64,000 nucleotides of DNA from an uncultured Bacteroidales bacterium. Its GTDB lineage: Bacteria > Bacteroidota > Bacteroidia > Bacteroidales > F082. Positions 1-6,913 of this stretch are shown piece by piece. Position 1 is the stretch's first letter. The number at the start of each line of letters is the position of its first letter. The stretch is from assembly GCA_900318085.1 (NCBI GenBank), contig ONJF01000002.1, positions 124,001-188,000 of the forward strand. The letters run 5' to 3'. Below the pieces are notes generated by a model. It made no database searches and was not told where the DNA came from. It saw only the letters and a program-made list of their open reading frames with translations. A program made the translations under genes and the position numbers.

Positions 1-51
1 CCGGTCACCAAGGCTTTCGACAGAATTGCCCAATCGATAATCAATGCATAA
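1..51 (+). CDS. C-terminal end of an upstream gene, possibly Mrp/NBP35 ATPase (partial)
   Basis: Frame 1 is open from the window edge to a TAA at 49-51 and encodes 16 residues ending FDRIAQSIINA. The short helical tail and the NifU-domain gene just downstream would suit the C-terminus of an Mrp/ApbC-type iron-sulfur carrier ATPase, which often sits beside such a gene. This identity is inferred from context; the visible fragment is too short to prove it. Confidence 0.45.
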   Translation, partial: PVTKAFDRIAQSIINA

Positions 52-56
52 ATCTT

Positions 57-84
57 GTAGAGACGCGATTAATCGCGTCTCTAC
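57..84. repeat. 28-bp perfect palindrome, interspersed repeat
   Basis: GTAGAGACGCGATT is followed directly by its exact reverse complement. It lies between the upstream stop codon and the NifU-domain gene, and has no T-run, so it is not a typical terminator. Its translation (core DAINRVST) is a string I recognise from translated Bacteroidota repeats. Confidence 0.8.
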
Positions 85-106
85 CAACGCAATAAATACA
101 TTTGGT

Positions 107-358
107 ATGGATAAAGAAACCATCCTCAGAAAAGTCAAAAACGTCCTCGAGCAAGTGCGTCCCTACCTCCAGCAGGATGGTGGCGACGTCAATTTCGTGG
201 AACTCACAGACGACAATGTCGTGATTGTGGAACTTACAGGAGCTTGTGGCAATTGCCCGCATAGCAAAATGACCCTCAAGAACGGCATCGAATCCGTGAT
301 GAAAAAAGTCATCCCCGAGATTAAATCGGTGGAACAAGTCGAAACATTGGATTTATAA
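107..358 (+). CDS. NifU-like C-terminal domain protein (Fe-S cluster scaffold/carrier)
   Basis: The 83-residue protein is a single NifU C-terminal (Nfu) domain. The CxxC motif in ACGNCPHSKMTLKNGIE binds a [4Fe-4S] cluster for transfer to apoproteins, and the upstream LQQDGGDV stretch is typical of the fold. An upstream in-frame ATG at 44 would add 21 residues, but these are translated from the 57-84 palindrome, so ATG 107 (MDKETILRK) is preferred. The length fits stand-alone Nfu proteins of Bacteroidales. Its cytosolic role in Fe-S delivery is family knowledge. Confidence 0.9.
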   Translation: MDKETILRKVKNVLEQVRPYLQQDGGDVNFVELTDDNVVIVELTGACGNCPHSKMTLKNGIESVMKKVIPEIKSVEQVETLDL

Positions 359-365
359 TCAAAGG

Positions 366-526
366 AACTACGAATTGAACAAATTGTGCGAATATGGTTT
401 GGAATTTTGCAGCCAAGGCTGCGAATGGGTACGAATGAACCAATCGAGATGCTCATTCGTATTCATTCGGGCGCATGCGCCCCAAATTCTTCTCATCAAT
501 TCGTTGCATTCGTGTAATTCGTAGTT
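366..526. repeat. Composite inverted-repeat element with nested hairpins
   Basis: The outer arms AACTACGAATT (366-376) and AATTCGTAGTT (516-526) enclose three further perfect hairpins: GCAGCC/GGCTGC (409-422), ACGAATGA/TCATTCGT (431-460), and the 14-bp palindrome GGGCGCATGCGCCC (469-482). No open reading frame is credible here. It fills most of the gap between the NifU-domain gene and the secreted-protein gene. Confidence 0.75.
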
Positions 527-575
527 ATATTAAACTGAAAATCAAACTAATTGTCTAACATAAAATTGAACGAAA

Positions 576-2231
576 ATGAAAAAAGTTTTATTCTCATTAG
601 TTGCCATGCTGCTCCTTTCGGTGAGCGGCATCGCACAAACGACCTACACAAAGGTCACCTCCGCCTCGGGTCTTGAGGCTGGAGCCAACTACCTCATTGT
701 GGCGCACTATGAAGATTTAGGCGTCCTCGCTATGGGTTACCAAAAGACGAACAACCGTCATGCTGTGGTTGTGAGCGAAAATGGCGATGCCATCTCCGTT
801 ACGCCTGGCACTGATCCCACGAGCGAAACCGATGTGTTTGAGTTCACTTTGGGTGGAAGCACTGGTGCTTGGACCTTCTTCGACGAGGCCAAAGGTGGTT
901 ATCTTTATGCCGCAAGTAGCAGCAGCAATAATTTGAAGACCCAAACCACCCTCGATGCCAACGGTCAATGGAGCATCACCTTCAACGGCGATGGTACGGT
1001 TGAGGTGGTAGCCCAAGGCGAAAACGAGCGCAACAACATGCGTTTCAACCCCAACACCTCAAACAACGCTCCTTTGTTCAGCTGCTATGCCGAAACGTCG
1101 AATATCGACACCCGCGTCAGCTTGTACAAGGCTGGTGGTAGTAGCAATCCCGATCCTGAACCGAGCAACTATCCCACTGAATTTGAGGCTTTGGTAGATG
1201 GCACTGATGTCTATCTCGTCTGGGAAGACGCCATCGGTGAACAACTGCCTTCCAAGTACTTGGTTCTGGCCTCCACGGGCAACATCACTGTTCCTACCGA
1301 CGGCACTCCCGTTCCCGATAGCGACATGGCCAAAAACGTGAATTACGGCACGCAAACCGTGACTTTCAGCGGCTTGCAAGGTGGTGGAATCTATCATTTC
1401 GCCATCTTCCCCTACACCAACAGCGGTGCTGCCATTGACTATAAGACCGATGGCACCTATCCTACGGAAACAGCTACTACGGAGGAAGTTTATGTTCTGC
1501 TCTATGAAGAATTCGATGAAGATCTTGGCGTGTTCTTTGCCTACGATGCCTACGGCGATCAAGGCTGGCACCAAGGTTCTCATCAGGGCACGACCTATGC
1601 CAATATGAATGGTTATGCTGAACAGGCAAGCCATCAGAATGAAGACTGGCTGATTGGTTATGTGGAAGTTCCGGATCTGACTTTCACCGATATTTTCATG
1701 GAGTTCCGTACGGCAATGAAGTTCGACGGCGACCCGCTGCGCGTGGCCATCTCCATGGATTATGATGGACAAAGTGACCCCAGCGACTTCGAGTGGGAGG
1801 ACATCACCGACGCTTTCGACTATTCAACGGGTGACTACGAATGGGTTGAATCGGGCGAATTGAATGTGATCGATTATGCTGAAAATGGAAGCTTCTATAT
1901 CGCGTTCATCTATACAAGTTCAGACGAAGCTGCTTCCTCATGGGAAATTGATTACGTGAAGGTGTGGGGTAAGTTCACGGCTGCCGTCAACGATAATGAG
2001 ATGGCTTGTGTCAGCCTTTATCCCAATCCTGCCCGTGAGCAGGTGTCGTTCACTTTGGACAGCGATGCCCAGATCAACATCTTCGATGTGACGGGCCGTA
2101 TGGTGCGCGAGATGAATGTCGCAGCCGGCAACGCACAACTCAATGTGAGCGAGCTTGAAAACGGCGTGTATTTCGTCAACTTCCGCTATGCCAACGGCAC
2201 GACGGCTGTTGCGAAGTTCGTGAAGTTCTAA
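576..2231 (+). CDS. T9SS-secreted protein with fibronectin-like domain and C-terminal sorting domain
   Basis: The 551-residue protein starts with a signal peptide (MKKVLFSLVAMLLLSVSGIAQ). Residues ~25-190 form a beta-rich region, ~195-305 look like a fibronectin type III domain, and ~310-465 resemble the choice-of-anchor J (cleaved adhesin) fold with aromatic/acidic stretches such as WHQGSH and NEDWLIGY. The last ~75 residues are a type A T9SS sorting domain: YPNPA, INIFDVTGRMV and ENGVYFVNF. It should cross the outer membrane by the type IX system and be surface-attached or released. The cargo function is unknown; adhesion or substrate binding is a guess. No -7 box was seen, and a repeat block lies just upstream. 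Confidence 0.88.
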   Translation: MKKVLFSLVAMLLLSVSGIAQTTYTKVTSASGLEAGANYLIVAHYEDLGVLAMGYQKTNNRHAVVVSENGDAISVTPGTDPTSETDVFEFTLGGSTGAWTFFDEAKGGYLYAASSSSNNLKTQTTLDANGQWSITFNGDGTVEVVAQGENERNNMRFNPNTSNNAPLFSCYAETSNIDTRVSLYKAGGSSNPDPEPSNYPTEFEALVDGTDVYLVWEDAIGEQLPSKYLVLASTGNITVPTDGTPVPDSDMAKNVNYGTQTVTFSGLQGGGIYHFAIFPYTNSGAAIDYKTDGTYPTETATTEEVYVLLYEEFDEDLGVFFAYDAYGDQGWHQGSHQGTTYANMNGYAEQASHQNEDWLIGYVEVPDLTFTDIFMEFRTAMKFDGDPLRVAISMDYDGQSDPSDFEWEDITDAFDYSTGDYEWVESGELNVIDYAENGSFYIAFIYTSSDEAASSWEIDYVKVWGKFTAAVNDNEMACVSLYPNPAREQVSFTLDSDAQINIFDVTGRMVREMNVAAGNAQLNVSELENGVYFVNFRYANGTTAVAKFVKF

Positions 2232-2244
2232 TACAGACGCAACA

Positions 2245-2324
2245 GCGTCATTGCGAGGAACGAAGCAATCCAGAGAACCAGCTTATCCCCTGGATTGCTT
2301 CGTCATTCCTCCTCGCGATGACGC
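2245..2324. repeat. 80-bp palindromic interspersed element, family A (intergenic copy)
   Basis: The arm GCGTCATTGCGAGGAACGAA and its continuation to 2273 are inverted at 2290-2324, separated by a short unpaired centre. A second copy with nearly identical arms lies at 42335-42414, inside hemW. This copy sits between two secreted-protein genes and ends 14 bases before the next start codon. Confidence 0.88.
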
Positions 2325-2338
2325 AAAGTGACAACAAG

Positions 2339-3898
2339 ATGAAAAAGCTCTTCCTCATAGTATCCCTGTTCCTTGCCAGTTGGGCCTCTGCCCAGCAGGT
2401 GGAGCCTGTGCGCTATGAGGTGAGTCGTTGGAACAAGGAACAAGATTGCCATTTTCAGGCCATTGGGCAATCTGATGGCATTATGACCTACGAAACCGAC
2501 AAGACCGACAAGGACAAACATCGCTTGTGGAGTTTCGCTTGTCTCGACAGTACCCTCTATGAGACCCGTAACGACTTGATACCCCTGCCCGACAAGGTTA
2601 AGTTCTCGACTTCGGGTAGCGACGGTCGTTTTGCGGCCTTCCTCTTTGTCAACGACGGCAACAAAAAAGCCGCCGACACACTTGATTTCATCGTGGTCTC
2701 GTTCGACAAGGAGAATGGCAGTTATCAGACCTTCTGGAACAAATGGGCTGAAAAGTCAGTGCCGCTGTCAGTAGAGGTTGTTAATGGCACGATGATGATG
2801 GCTGTGAACAACAAAGCAGGCAATGGTGTGTTGTATTTCTACAACCTGGCGAACAACCAATACCGCATGGTGACTCCTGCTTCAGCGAATAGCAATGTGT
2901 TGTTTCAAACTGATGCTTTCCAGAAAGAACGCTGTTTTGTGGTGGCTGCCAAGGAATATGAGAACAAGCGTTTCGTGTCGACTTCATTCATACTTTATTC
3001 TTCAACTGGGGATTTGCAAGGCAACTATCGCTACGAGAACATTCCCAGCGCTTCCTTGGGCCGTATGGGCTTCCGTTTCGATGAGAGCCGTCATCTTGTC
3101 GTTATCGGCACATTGGAACGCGAGATGGGCCGTAAGGTCAATCTTGAAGGCGTGACGGAGAACTTCGACAAAGAGAGCCTCGGTGTGGTATGGTTGCGCT
3201 TCATGTCTTCATCCCCCGAGAGCCATATCTACCTCTTTAAGGACATGCCCGAGATAGAACATGCCTTGACCGCCTCCGATCGGGTGCGTTTGCGTGAGGA
3301 GCGTTTAAAGAAGCAGAAAAAAGAGAATACCACCTTGTCGGAGATTGCTTTCCAGTTTCTGACGCCCCGTTTGACTGATTTTGGCGATTTGACTGTCTTC
3401 GCCCTGGAAGCGTTCATGCCCTATTACCACACCGAGACACGCATGAACTATGGCTATTACGGTTATTATGGCGGCTATCCTTACACCTACACCATCTTCG
3501 ATGGCTACGATTTCTTCAGCGAAGTGCTGCTGGCCTTCGACTCCAATGGACAATTGCAGTGGCAGCAGTCGGTGAAGTTCGACAATGAACTGACATACGA
3601 TCTCTTTCCCCATGCGGGAGAAGGGGTTTGTTTTGACGAACTGGTGGTGGCTTCGCCCTATTACAACCGTTTAAGATACACTGCTTTTGATGCTCAAGGT
3701 CAGGTTTTGATGAACCTGCAGGAGGCGAAACTGGCTCCCATCTATGGTGCCGATTATGTGGAAGACGAGTATTTCGCCCAACTCACTCCTTGGTACGACA
3801 ACCGTTTTCTTATCTACGGTTCGCAAATCATCCAAAACAGTACGCAACCCAAGCCGAGACGAACGGTGTATTACTTGCAAAAGGTTCAATATGATTAA
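2339..3898 (+). CDS. Secreted protein of unknown function
   Basis: The 519-residue protein has a clear signal peptide (MKKLFLIVSLFLASWASAQ). An earlier in-frame ATG at 2318 falls inside the palindromic element and would put charged residues before the signal peptide, so 2339 is chosen. The rest looks like a beta-rich exported protein, perhaps a propeller (recurring short strand-like segments, FACLDSTLYETRND and similar). Around residues 375-385 is a Tyr/Gly-rich stretch (YGYYGYYGGYPYTYT). There is no lipobox and no T9SS tail. I do not recognise the family. It is followed 3 bases later by a methyltransferase-like gene, so the two may be co-transcribed. Confidence 0.75.
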   Translation: MKKLFLIVSLFLASWASAQQVEPVRYEVSRWNKEQDCHFQAIGQSDGIMTYETDKTDKDKHRLWSFACLDSTLYETRNDLIPLPDKVKFSTSGSDGRFAAFLFVNDGNKKAADTLDFIVVSFDKENGSYQTFWNKWAEKSVPLSVEVVNGTMMMAVNNKAGNGVLYFYNLANNQYRMVTPASANSNVLFQTDAFQKERCFVVAAKEYENKRFVSTSFILYSSTGDLQGNYRYENIPSASLGRMGFRFDESRHLVVIGTLEREMGRKVNLEGVTENFDKESLGVVWLRFMSSSPESHIYLFKDMPEIEHALTASDRVRLREERLKKQKKENTTLSEIAFQFLTPRLTDFGDLTVFALEAFMPYYHTETRMNYGYYGYYGGYPYTYTIFDGYDFFSEVLLAFDSNGQLQWQQSVKFDNELTYDLFPHAGEGVCFDELVVASPYYNRLRYTAFDAQGQVLMNLQEAKLAPIYGADYVEDEYFAQLTPWYDNRFLIYGSQIIQNSTQPKPRRTVYYLQKVQYD

Positions 3899-3901
3899 GT
3901 T

Positions 3902-4570
3902 ATGATTGGCAGTTGGCTAAAATATCTGGTGCATCGCAAGAGTGAGTACGGCATTCATTCGCCTTTCGTCTACGATTTCATGTGCAAGGTGCTCAACGAC
4001 AGCGGCTCCAACCGCGACTACGACCTCATGTTGAGAATCAGCCGTTTGGTGGATGGGAAACGGTTTGCGACGCGTTCCCGACGCAAGCAAGGGCGGTTCC
4101 TATATCGGTTGGTGCGTTATTTGGAGCCCGAGACGGTGCTCAGTTTCGGCTGTGTCTCGGCATTGAACACCAGTGCGTTGGCTTTAGGCAACCTGCAAAC
4201 CAAGGTCTATCTGGAACAGACACCCGAATTTCAGGAGACCCTGTCGGCGATGGGTGTCGTCAATGTGAATCTCATCTCTCGCAATGCCGATGAGGAAGAA
4301 CAGCTGGAGCGCTACAACACGGGCTTCGTGCTTTATGGCATCGAGGACTTCGGCGAAGACACGTGGGACAACCTTGAGGACGGAATGGCGCAGGCCGACG
4401 AGGACACAGTGCTCGTCTTTGAGGGCATCCACCACTCGCGCCGCCACGAAGCTGCTTGGGAGGCCATCAAGGCGGATGAGGGCGTCACACTTACGATGGA
4501 CTTGTACAGCATGGGACTGGTCTTCTTCCGTGAAGGCATCGAGAAACAAGACTTTGTGCTGAAGTACTAA
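3902..4570 (+). CDS. Class I SAM-dependent methyltransferase-like protein
   Basis: The 222-residue protein opens with WLKYLVHRKSEYGIHSPFVY, the N-terminus of a Bacteroidota family usually annotated as SAM-dependent methyltransferase. In the middle, the expected glycine-rich motif I is replaced by VLSFGCVSALNTSALAL, which is a poor match to the canonical GxGxG. A late VFEGIHHSRRHEAAW resembles motif IV/V of O-methyltransferases in this family. Cofactor binding is therefore uncertain. It starts 3 bases after the preceding secreted-protein gene. Confidence 0.65.
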   Translation: MIGSWLKYLVHRKSEYGIHSPFVYDFMCKVLNDSGSNRDYDLMLRISRLVDGKRFATRSRRKQGRFLYRLVRYLEPETVLSFGCVSALNTSALALGNLQTKVYLEQTPEFQETLSAMGVVNVNLISRNADEEEQLERYNTGFVLYGIEDFGEDTWDNLEDGMAQADEDTVLVFEGIHHSRRHEAAWEAIKADEGVTLTMDLYSMGLVFFREGIEKQDFVLKY

Positions 4571-4590
4571 TGCGGAATGCAGATTTTTGG

Positions 4591-4663
4591 AATCTTGAAA
4601 TGCGAAGCATTGATTACATCGAATCTTCGATTTCAACGAAGTTAAATTAGAAATCTTGAAATG
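4591..4663 (+). repeat. Direct repeat AATCTTGAAATG, second copy contains a start codon
   Basis: The 12-mer occurs at 4591-4602 and again at 4652-4663, where its ATG (4661) is the start of the adenosyltransferase gene. Between them is the small hairpin ATCGAA/TTCGAT (4618-4631). Confidence 0.6.
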
Positions 4664-5221
4664 AAAAATATAACATATACCCGTACAGGCGACGAAGGCA
4701 AGACTTCACTGATAGGGGGCCTGCGTGTCGCGAAATATGACGATAGAGTAGAGGCCTATGGCACCGTCGACGAGTTAAGTGCTTTCATCGGTGTACTTTA
4801 TGACCAAGAAGGCGTTACTGCCGAGATGAAGACCGTGTTGGACACTGTACAAAACAAGTTGTTCACCATCGAGTCGCACTTTGCCTTGGACGAAAACTCC
4901 GAGGTGAAGAAAATGATTCCAGTGTTGACAACCGATGATGTGGCCTATTTGGAGCATGAAATCGATGTCATGAACGAACAACTGCCCGAGTTGAAGAGTT
5001 TTGTCATCCCGGGTGGCAACCTTAAGGCAAGTCACGCCCATGTGTGCCGCACGGTGTGTCGCAGGGCGGAGCGTCAAGGGTGGCGTTTGGCTGCGCAGCA
5101 TCCCGTCGATTCTCTCGATTTGAAATACCTCAACCGACTATCAGATTACTTCTTTGTTTTGTCAAGATTTTTTGGCTTTTTAGAAAATATTGATGAAAAT
5201 AGTTGGAAATCAAATCAATAG
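4661..5221 (+). CDS. pduO: PduO-type ATP:cob(I)alamin adenosyltransferase
   Basis: The 186-residue protein matches the PduO-type family over its full length. The N-terminal YTRTGDEGKTSLIGG is the ATP-binding signature, followed by VEAYGTVDELSAFIG. RTVCRRAERQGW and LKYLNRLSDYFFVLSRF are the C-terminal helices bearing the conserved Arg/Asp residues. It transfers the 5'-deoxyadenosyl group of ATP to cob(I)alamin, giving adenosylcobalamin for enzymes such as methylmalonyl-CoA mutase. No other cobalamin gene is in the window. The symbol reflects the family type, not a pdu operon. Confidence 0.93.
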   Translation: MKNITYTRTGDEGKTSLIGGLRVAKYDDRVEAYGTVDELSAFIGVLYDQEGVTAEMKTVLDTVQNKLFTIESHFALDENSEVKKMIPVLTTDDVAYLEHEIDVMNEQLPELKSFVIPGGNLKASHAHVCRTVCRRAERQGWRLAAQHPVDSLDLKYLNRLSDYFFVLSRFFGFLENIDENSWKSNQ

Positions 5222-5249
5222 AATAAGCATAATTTAGAATAAAAACCCC

Positions 5250-5279
5250 TTGTGGGTTAAAAAAATACTTGTACTTTTG
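5250..5279 (+). promoter_or_regulatory. Bacteroidota-type promoter for the DUF2795 gene
   Basis: TTG at 5250-5252 and TACTTTTG at 5272-5279 are separated by 19 bases, matching the -33/-7 layout of Bacteroidota housekeeping promoters. The start codon follows at 5307. Confidence 0.75.
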
Positions 5280-5306
5280 CGCGCTCTAAACAAAAGGAAA
5301 TAGACT

Positions 5307-5528
5307 ATGTATTGGACACTAGAATTAGCCTCAAAATTGGAAGACGCTCCGTGGCCTGCCACTCGTGACGAACTGTTGGATTGGGCCTTGCGTACGGGCG
5401 CGCAGGAAGAGATTATTGAGAACCTTCAGGAGATGGAAGACGAGGGTGAGATATACGAACGCATCGAAGACCTTTGGCCTGATTATCCTTCGAAGGATGA
5501 TTTCTTTTTCAACGAAGATGAGTATTAA
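5307..5528 (+). CDS. DUF2795 family small acidic protein
   Basis: This 73-residue acidic protein (MYWTLELASKLEDAPWPATR at the start, YPSKDDFFFNEDEY at the end) is a near-invariant family in Bacteroidales, known as DUF2795. It has no signal peptide or membrane segment, so it is cytoplasmic. Function is unknown. It has its own strong promoter and a terminator just downstream, so it is probably monocistronic and well expressed. Confidence 0.9.
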   Translation: MYWTLELASKLEDAPWPATRDELLDWALRTGAQEEIIENLQEMEDEGEIYERIEDLWPDYPSKDDFFFNEDEY

Positions 5529-5573
5529 GCGGTTTTCCGCCTTATTCCCTAACAATTAGGCTGTTATAAACTT

Positions 5574-5606
5574 GGGCATCAGAAGTAACTGATGCCCATT
5601 TTATTT
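5574..5606 (+). terminator. Rho-independent terminator after the DUF2795 gene
   Basis: A 9-bp perfect stem GGGCATCAG/CTGATGCCC (5574-5597) with loop AAGTAA is followed by ATTTTATTT. Confidence 0.85.
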
Positions 5607-5649
5607 AAAAATAGTATTGAAAATTGTAATAAACTTGGCTAAAACTTGG

Positions 5650-5657
5650 TACTTTTG
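5650..5657 (+). promoter_or_regulatory. -7 box (TACTTTTG) before the HExxH protein gene
   Basis: TACTTTTG is a consensus Bacteroidota -7 element. No TTG at the ideal distance is visible. The start codon at 5663 follows after only 5 bases, so the transcript would be nearly leaderless if this start is right. Confidence 0.55.
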
Positions 5658-5662
5658 CACCC

Positions 5663-6217
5663 ATGTCTATCACTATTTCACATCGTCTCAAAACTGCAGT
5701 CCAACTTACCCGAGGTCTCTTCTTGACTGACCACAATCGGTCGCCATGGGGCCGTGTTTGGCAACTGCTCTCTAGGCTCACTTGGGAGCTGCCGCAGACC
5801 CTTGTGGGGTGGCTGTATTCAGTGGTGCGGGCTCTCGCAGGCCAGGTTGATCGTGTCGATACCTTTAGCGGTATTACCTTCGCAACGAAGAAGGATTGGC
5901 CTTATGGCATGGGCGTGTCGCTGGGTACTTTCGTCGGCCTGTGGGCCGCGCCATGGATGCAAGGCGAAGGGGAGAAGTATATCCTTGGCAATCAGTTGTG
6001 TCAGCACGAATTCGGACACACTGCCGATAGCCAACGCTTTGGGTGGTTGTATCTCCCTGTCATCGGATTGCCCAGTCTCCTGAACGCCATGGGCAAGGGC
6101 AATCATAATGTGTTTTGGACTGAGATTCGTGCCAACAACCACGCCAAACGCTATTTCACCAAGCATTATGGCATAGCTTGGAACGAAAGTGGCTATCCGA
6201 CAAATAATATGGCTTAA
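5663..6217 (+). CDS. Membrane-associated protein with an HExxH motif (HEFGH)
   Basis: The 184-residue protein contains HEFGH at about residue 115, inside CQHEFGHTADSQRFGWLYL. This matches the zinc-metallopeptidase HExxH pattern and is followed by a hydrophobic segment VIGLPSLL. Earlier hydrophobic segments (around 40-60 and 80-95) suggest membrane contact. Similar stretches occur at the C-termini of some RHS-type proteins as I recall. Proteolytic activity is not demonstrated, because a third zinc ligand is not obvious. The gene ends 4 bases into the convergent pseudouridine synthase gene. Confidence 0.6.
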   Translation: MSITISHRLKTAVQLTRGLFLTDHNRSPWGRVWQLLSRLTWELPQTLVGWLYSVVRALAGQVDRVDTFSGITFATKKDWPYGMGVSLGTFVGLWAAPWMQGEGEKYILGNQLCQHEFGHTADSQRFGWLYLPVIGLPSLLNAMGKGNHNVFWTEIRANNHAKRYFTKHYGIAWNESGYPTNNMA

Positions 6218-6759
6218 ATCACTTTTTCGTTGACTATCCTCCATTCTCCTGGCTGCAATTCATCCAAGGCAATGTTACCGATCTTGACGCGGATAAGACG
6301 CAAAGTGGGGAACCCTACAGCGGCGGTCATGTGGCGTACCTGACGGTTCTTGCCTTCTATGAGGGTGAGACGCACCCAGCTGGTCGGAATGTTGGCGCGA
6401 TAGCGGATAGGCGGCACCCTTTCCCAAAGGTTCTCTGGTGCCTCAACGATTTCTGCTTGGCAGGGTTTGGTGCGATAGCCTTTGATGGTCACTCCTTTTT
6501 TTAATAGGTCAACAGCCTCTTGTGTGATTTGTCCATCCACTTGGGCCAGATAGGTACGCGGATGTTCGAATTTTGGGTCGAGCAGTTTCTTGATGAGTTT
6601 CCCTTCATCGGTGAGGAGAAGCGCGCCTTCGCTGTCGTGGTCGAGGCGACCGGCGGCATATACACCCGCGGGGAATCCAAATTCATCGAGAGCGCGATGA
6701 CCTGCCTCTGGGGTGAACTGGCTGAGTACGCCAAATGGCTTGTTGAAAAGAATAACCAT
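6214..6759 (-). CDS. rluE: RluE/RsuA-family rRNA pseudouridine synthase
   Basis: The 181-residue protein begins MVILFNKPFGVLSQFT, the typical RluE start. It contains the catalytic loop YAAGRLDHDSEGALLLTDEG with the nucleophilic Asp, and EGKNRQVRHMTAAVGFPTLR, the C-terminal RNA-binding segment of the family. It lacks an S4 domain, as RluE does. It isomerises a uridine in 23S rRNA; the exact position is inferred from similarity to RluE. The frame stays open up to 6978, but the upstream 73 codons overlap the divergent promoter region and lack family similarity. Confidence 0.88.
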   Translation of the reverse strand: MVILFNKPFGVLSQFTPEAGHRALDEFGFPAGVYAAGRLDHDSEGALLLTDEGKLIKKLLDPKFEHPRTYLAQVDGQITQEAVDLLKKGVTIKGYRTKPCQAEIVEAPENLWERVPPIRYRANIPTSWVRLTLIEGKNRQVRHMTAAVGFPTLRLIRVKIGNIALDELQPGEWRIVNEKVI

Positions 6760-6770
6760 GGATATTGATA

Positions 6771-6778
6771 CAAAAGTA
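6771..6778 (-). promoter_or_regulatory. -7 box for the pseudouridine synthase gene
   Basis: On the minus strand 6778-6771 reads TACTTTTG, 11 bases before the chosen ATG. It supports the start at 6759. Confidence 0.55.
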
Positions 6779-6846
6779 AGTAGTGGCAAAAATACATTTT
6801 TCTGTGATGGCATCCAATGTGGATTAATAGTTTTTGCCATTAAAAA

Positions 6847-6877
6847 TTGGTTTGATTTATAAAATACCTTATTTTTG
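6847..6877 (+). promoter_or_regulatory. Promoter for the fused acyltransferase gene
   Basis: TTG at 6847-6849, a 20-base spacer, then TATTTTTG at 6870-6877. This is a full Bacteroidota-type promoter and excludes translation starts upstream of about 6885. Confidence 0.75.
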
Positions 6878-6913
6878 CCGTTTGAAACTGATGGTTCGAA
6901 AGGCTCAATCACC

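Noticed and set aside
44-106. N-terminal extension of the NifU-domain protein from ATG 44
   Set aside because: The extra residues are encoded by the 57-84 palindrome and are foreign to the family.
1059-1772. 237-residue minus-strand frame inside the first T9SS gene
   Set aside because: No recognisable motif, and the opposite strand has a signal peptide and T9SS tail.
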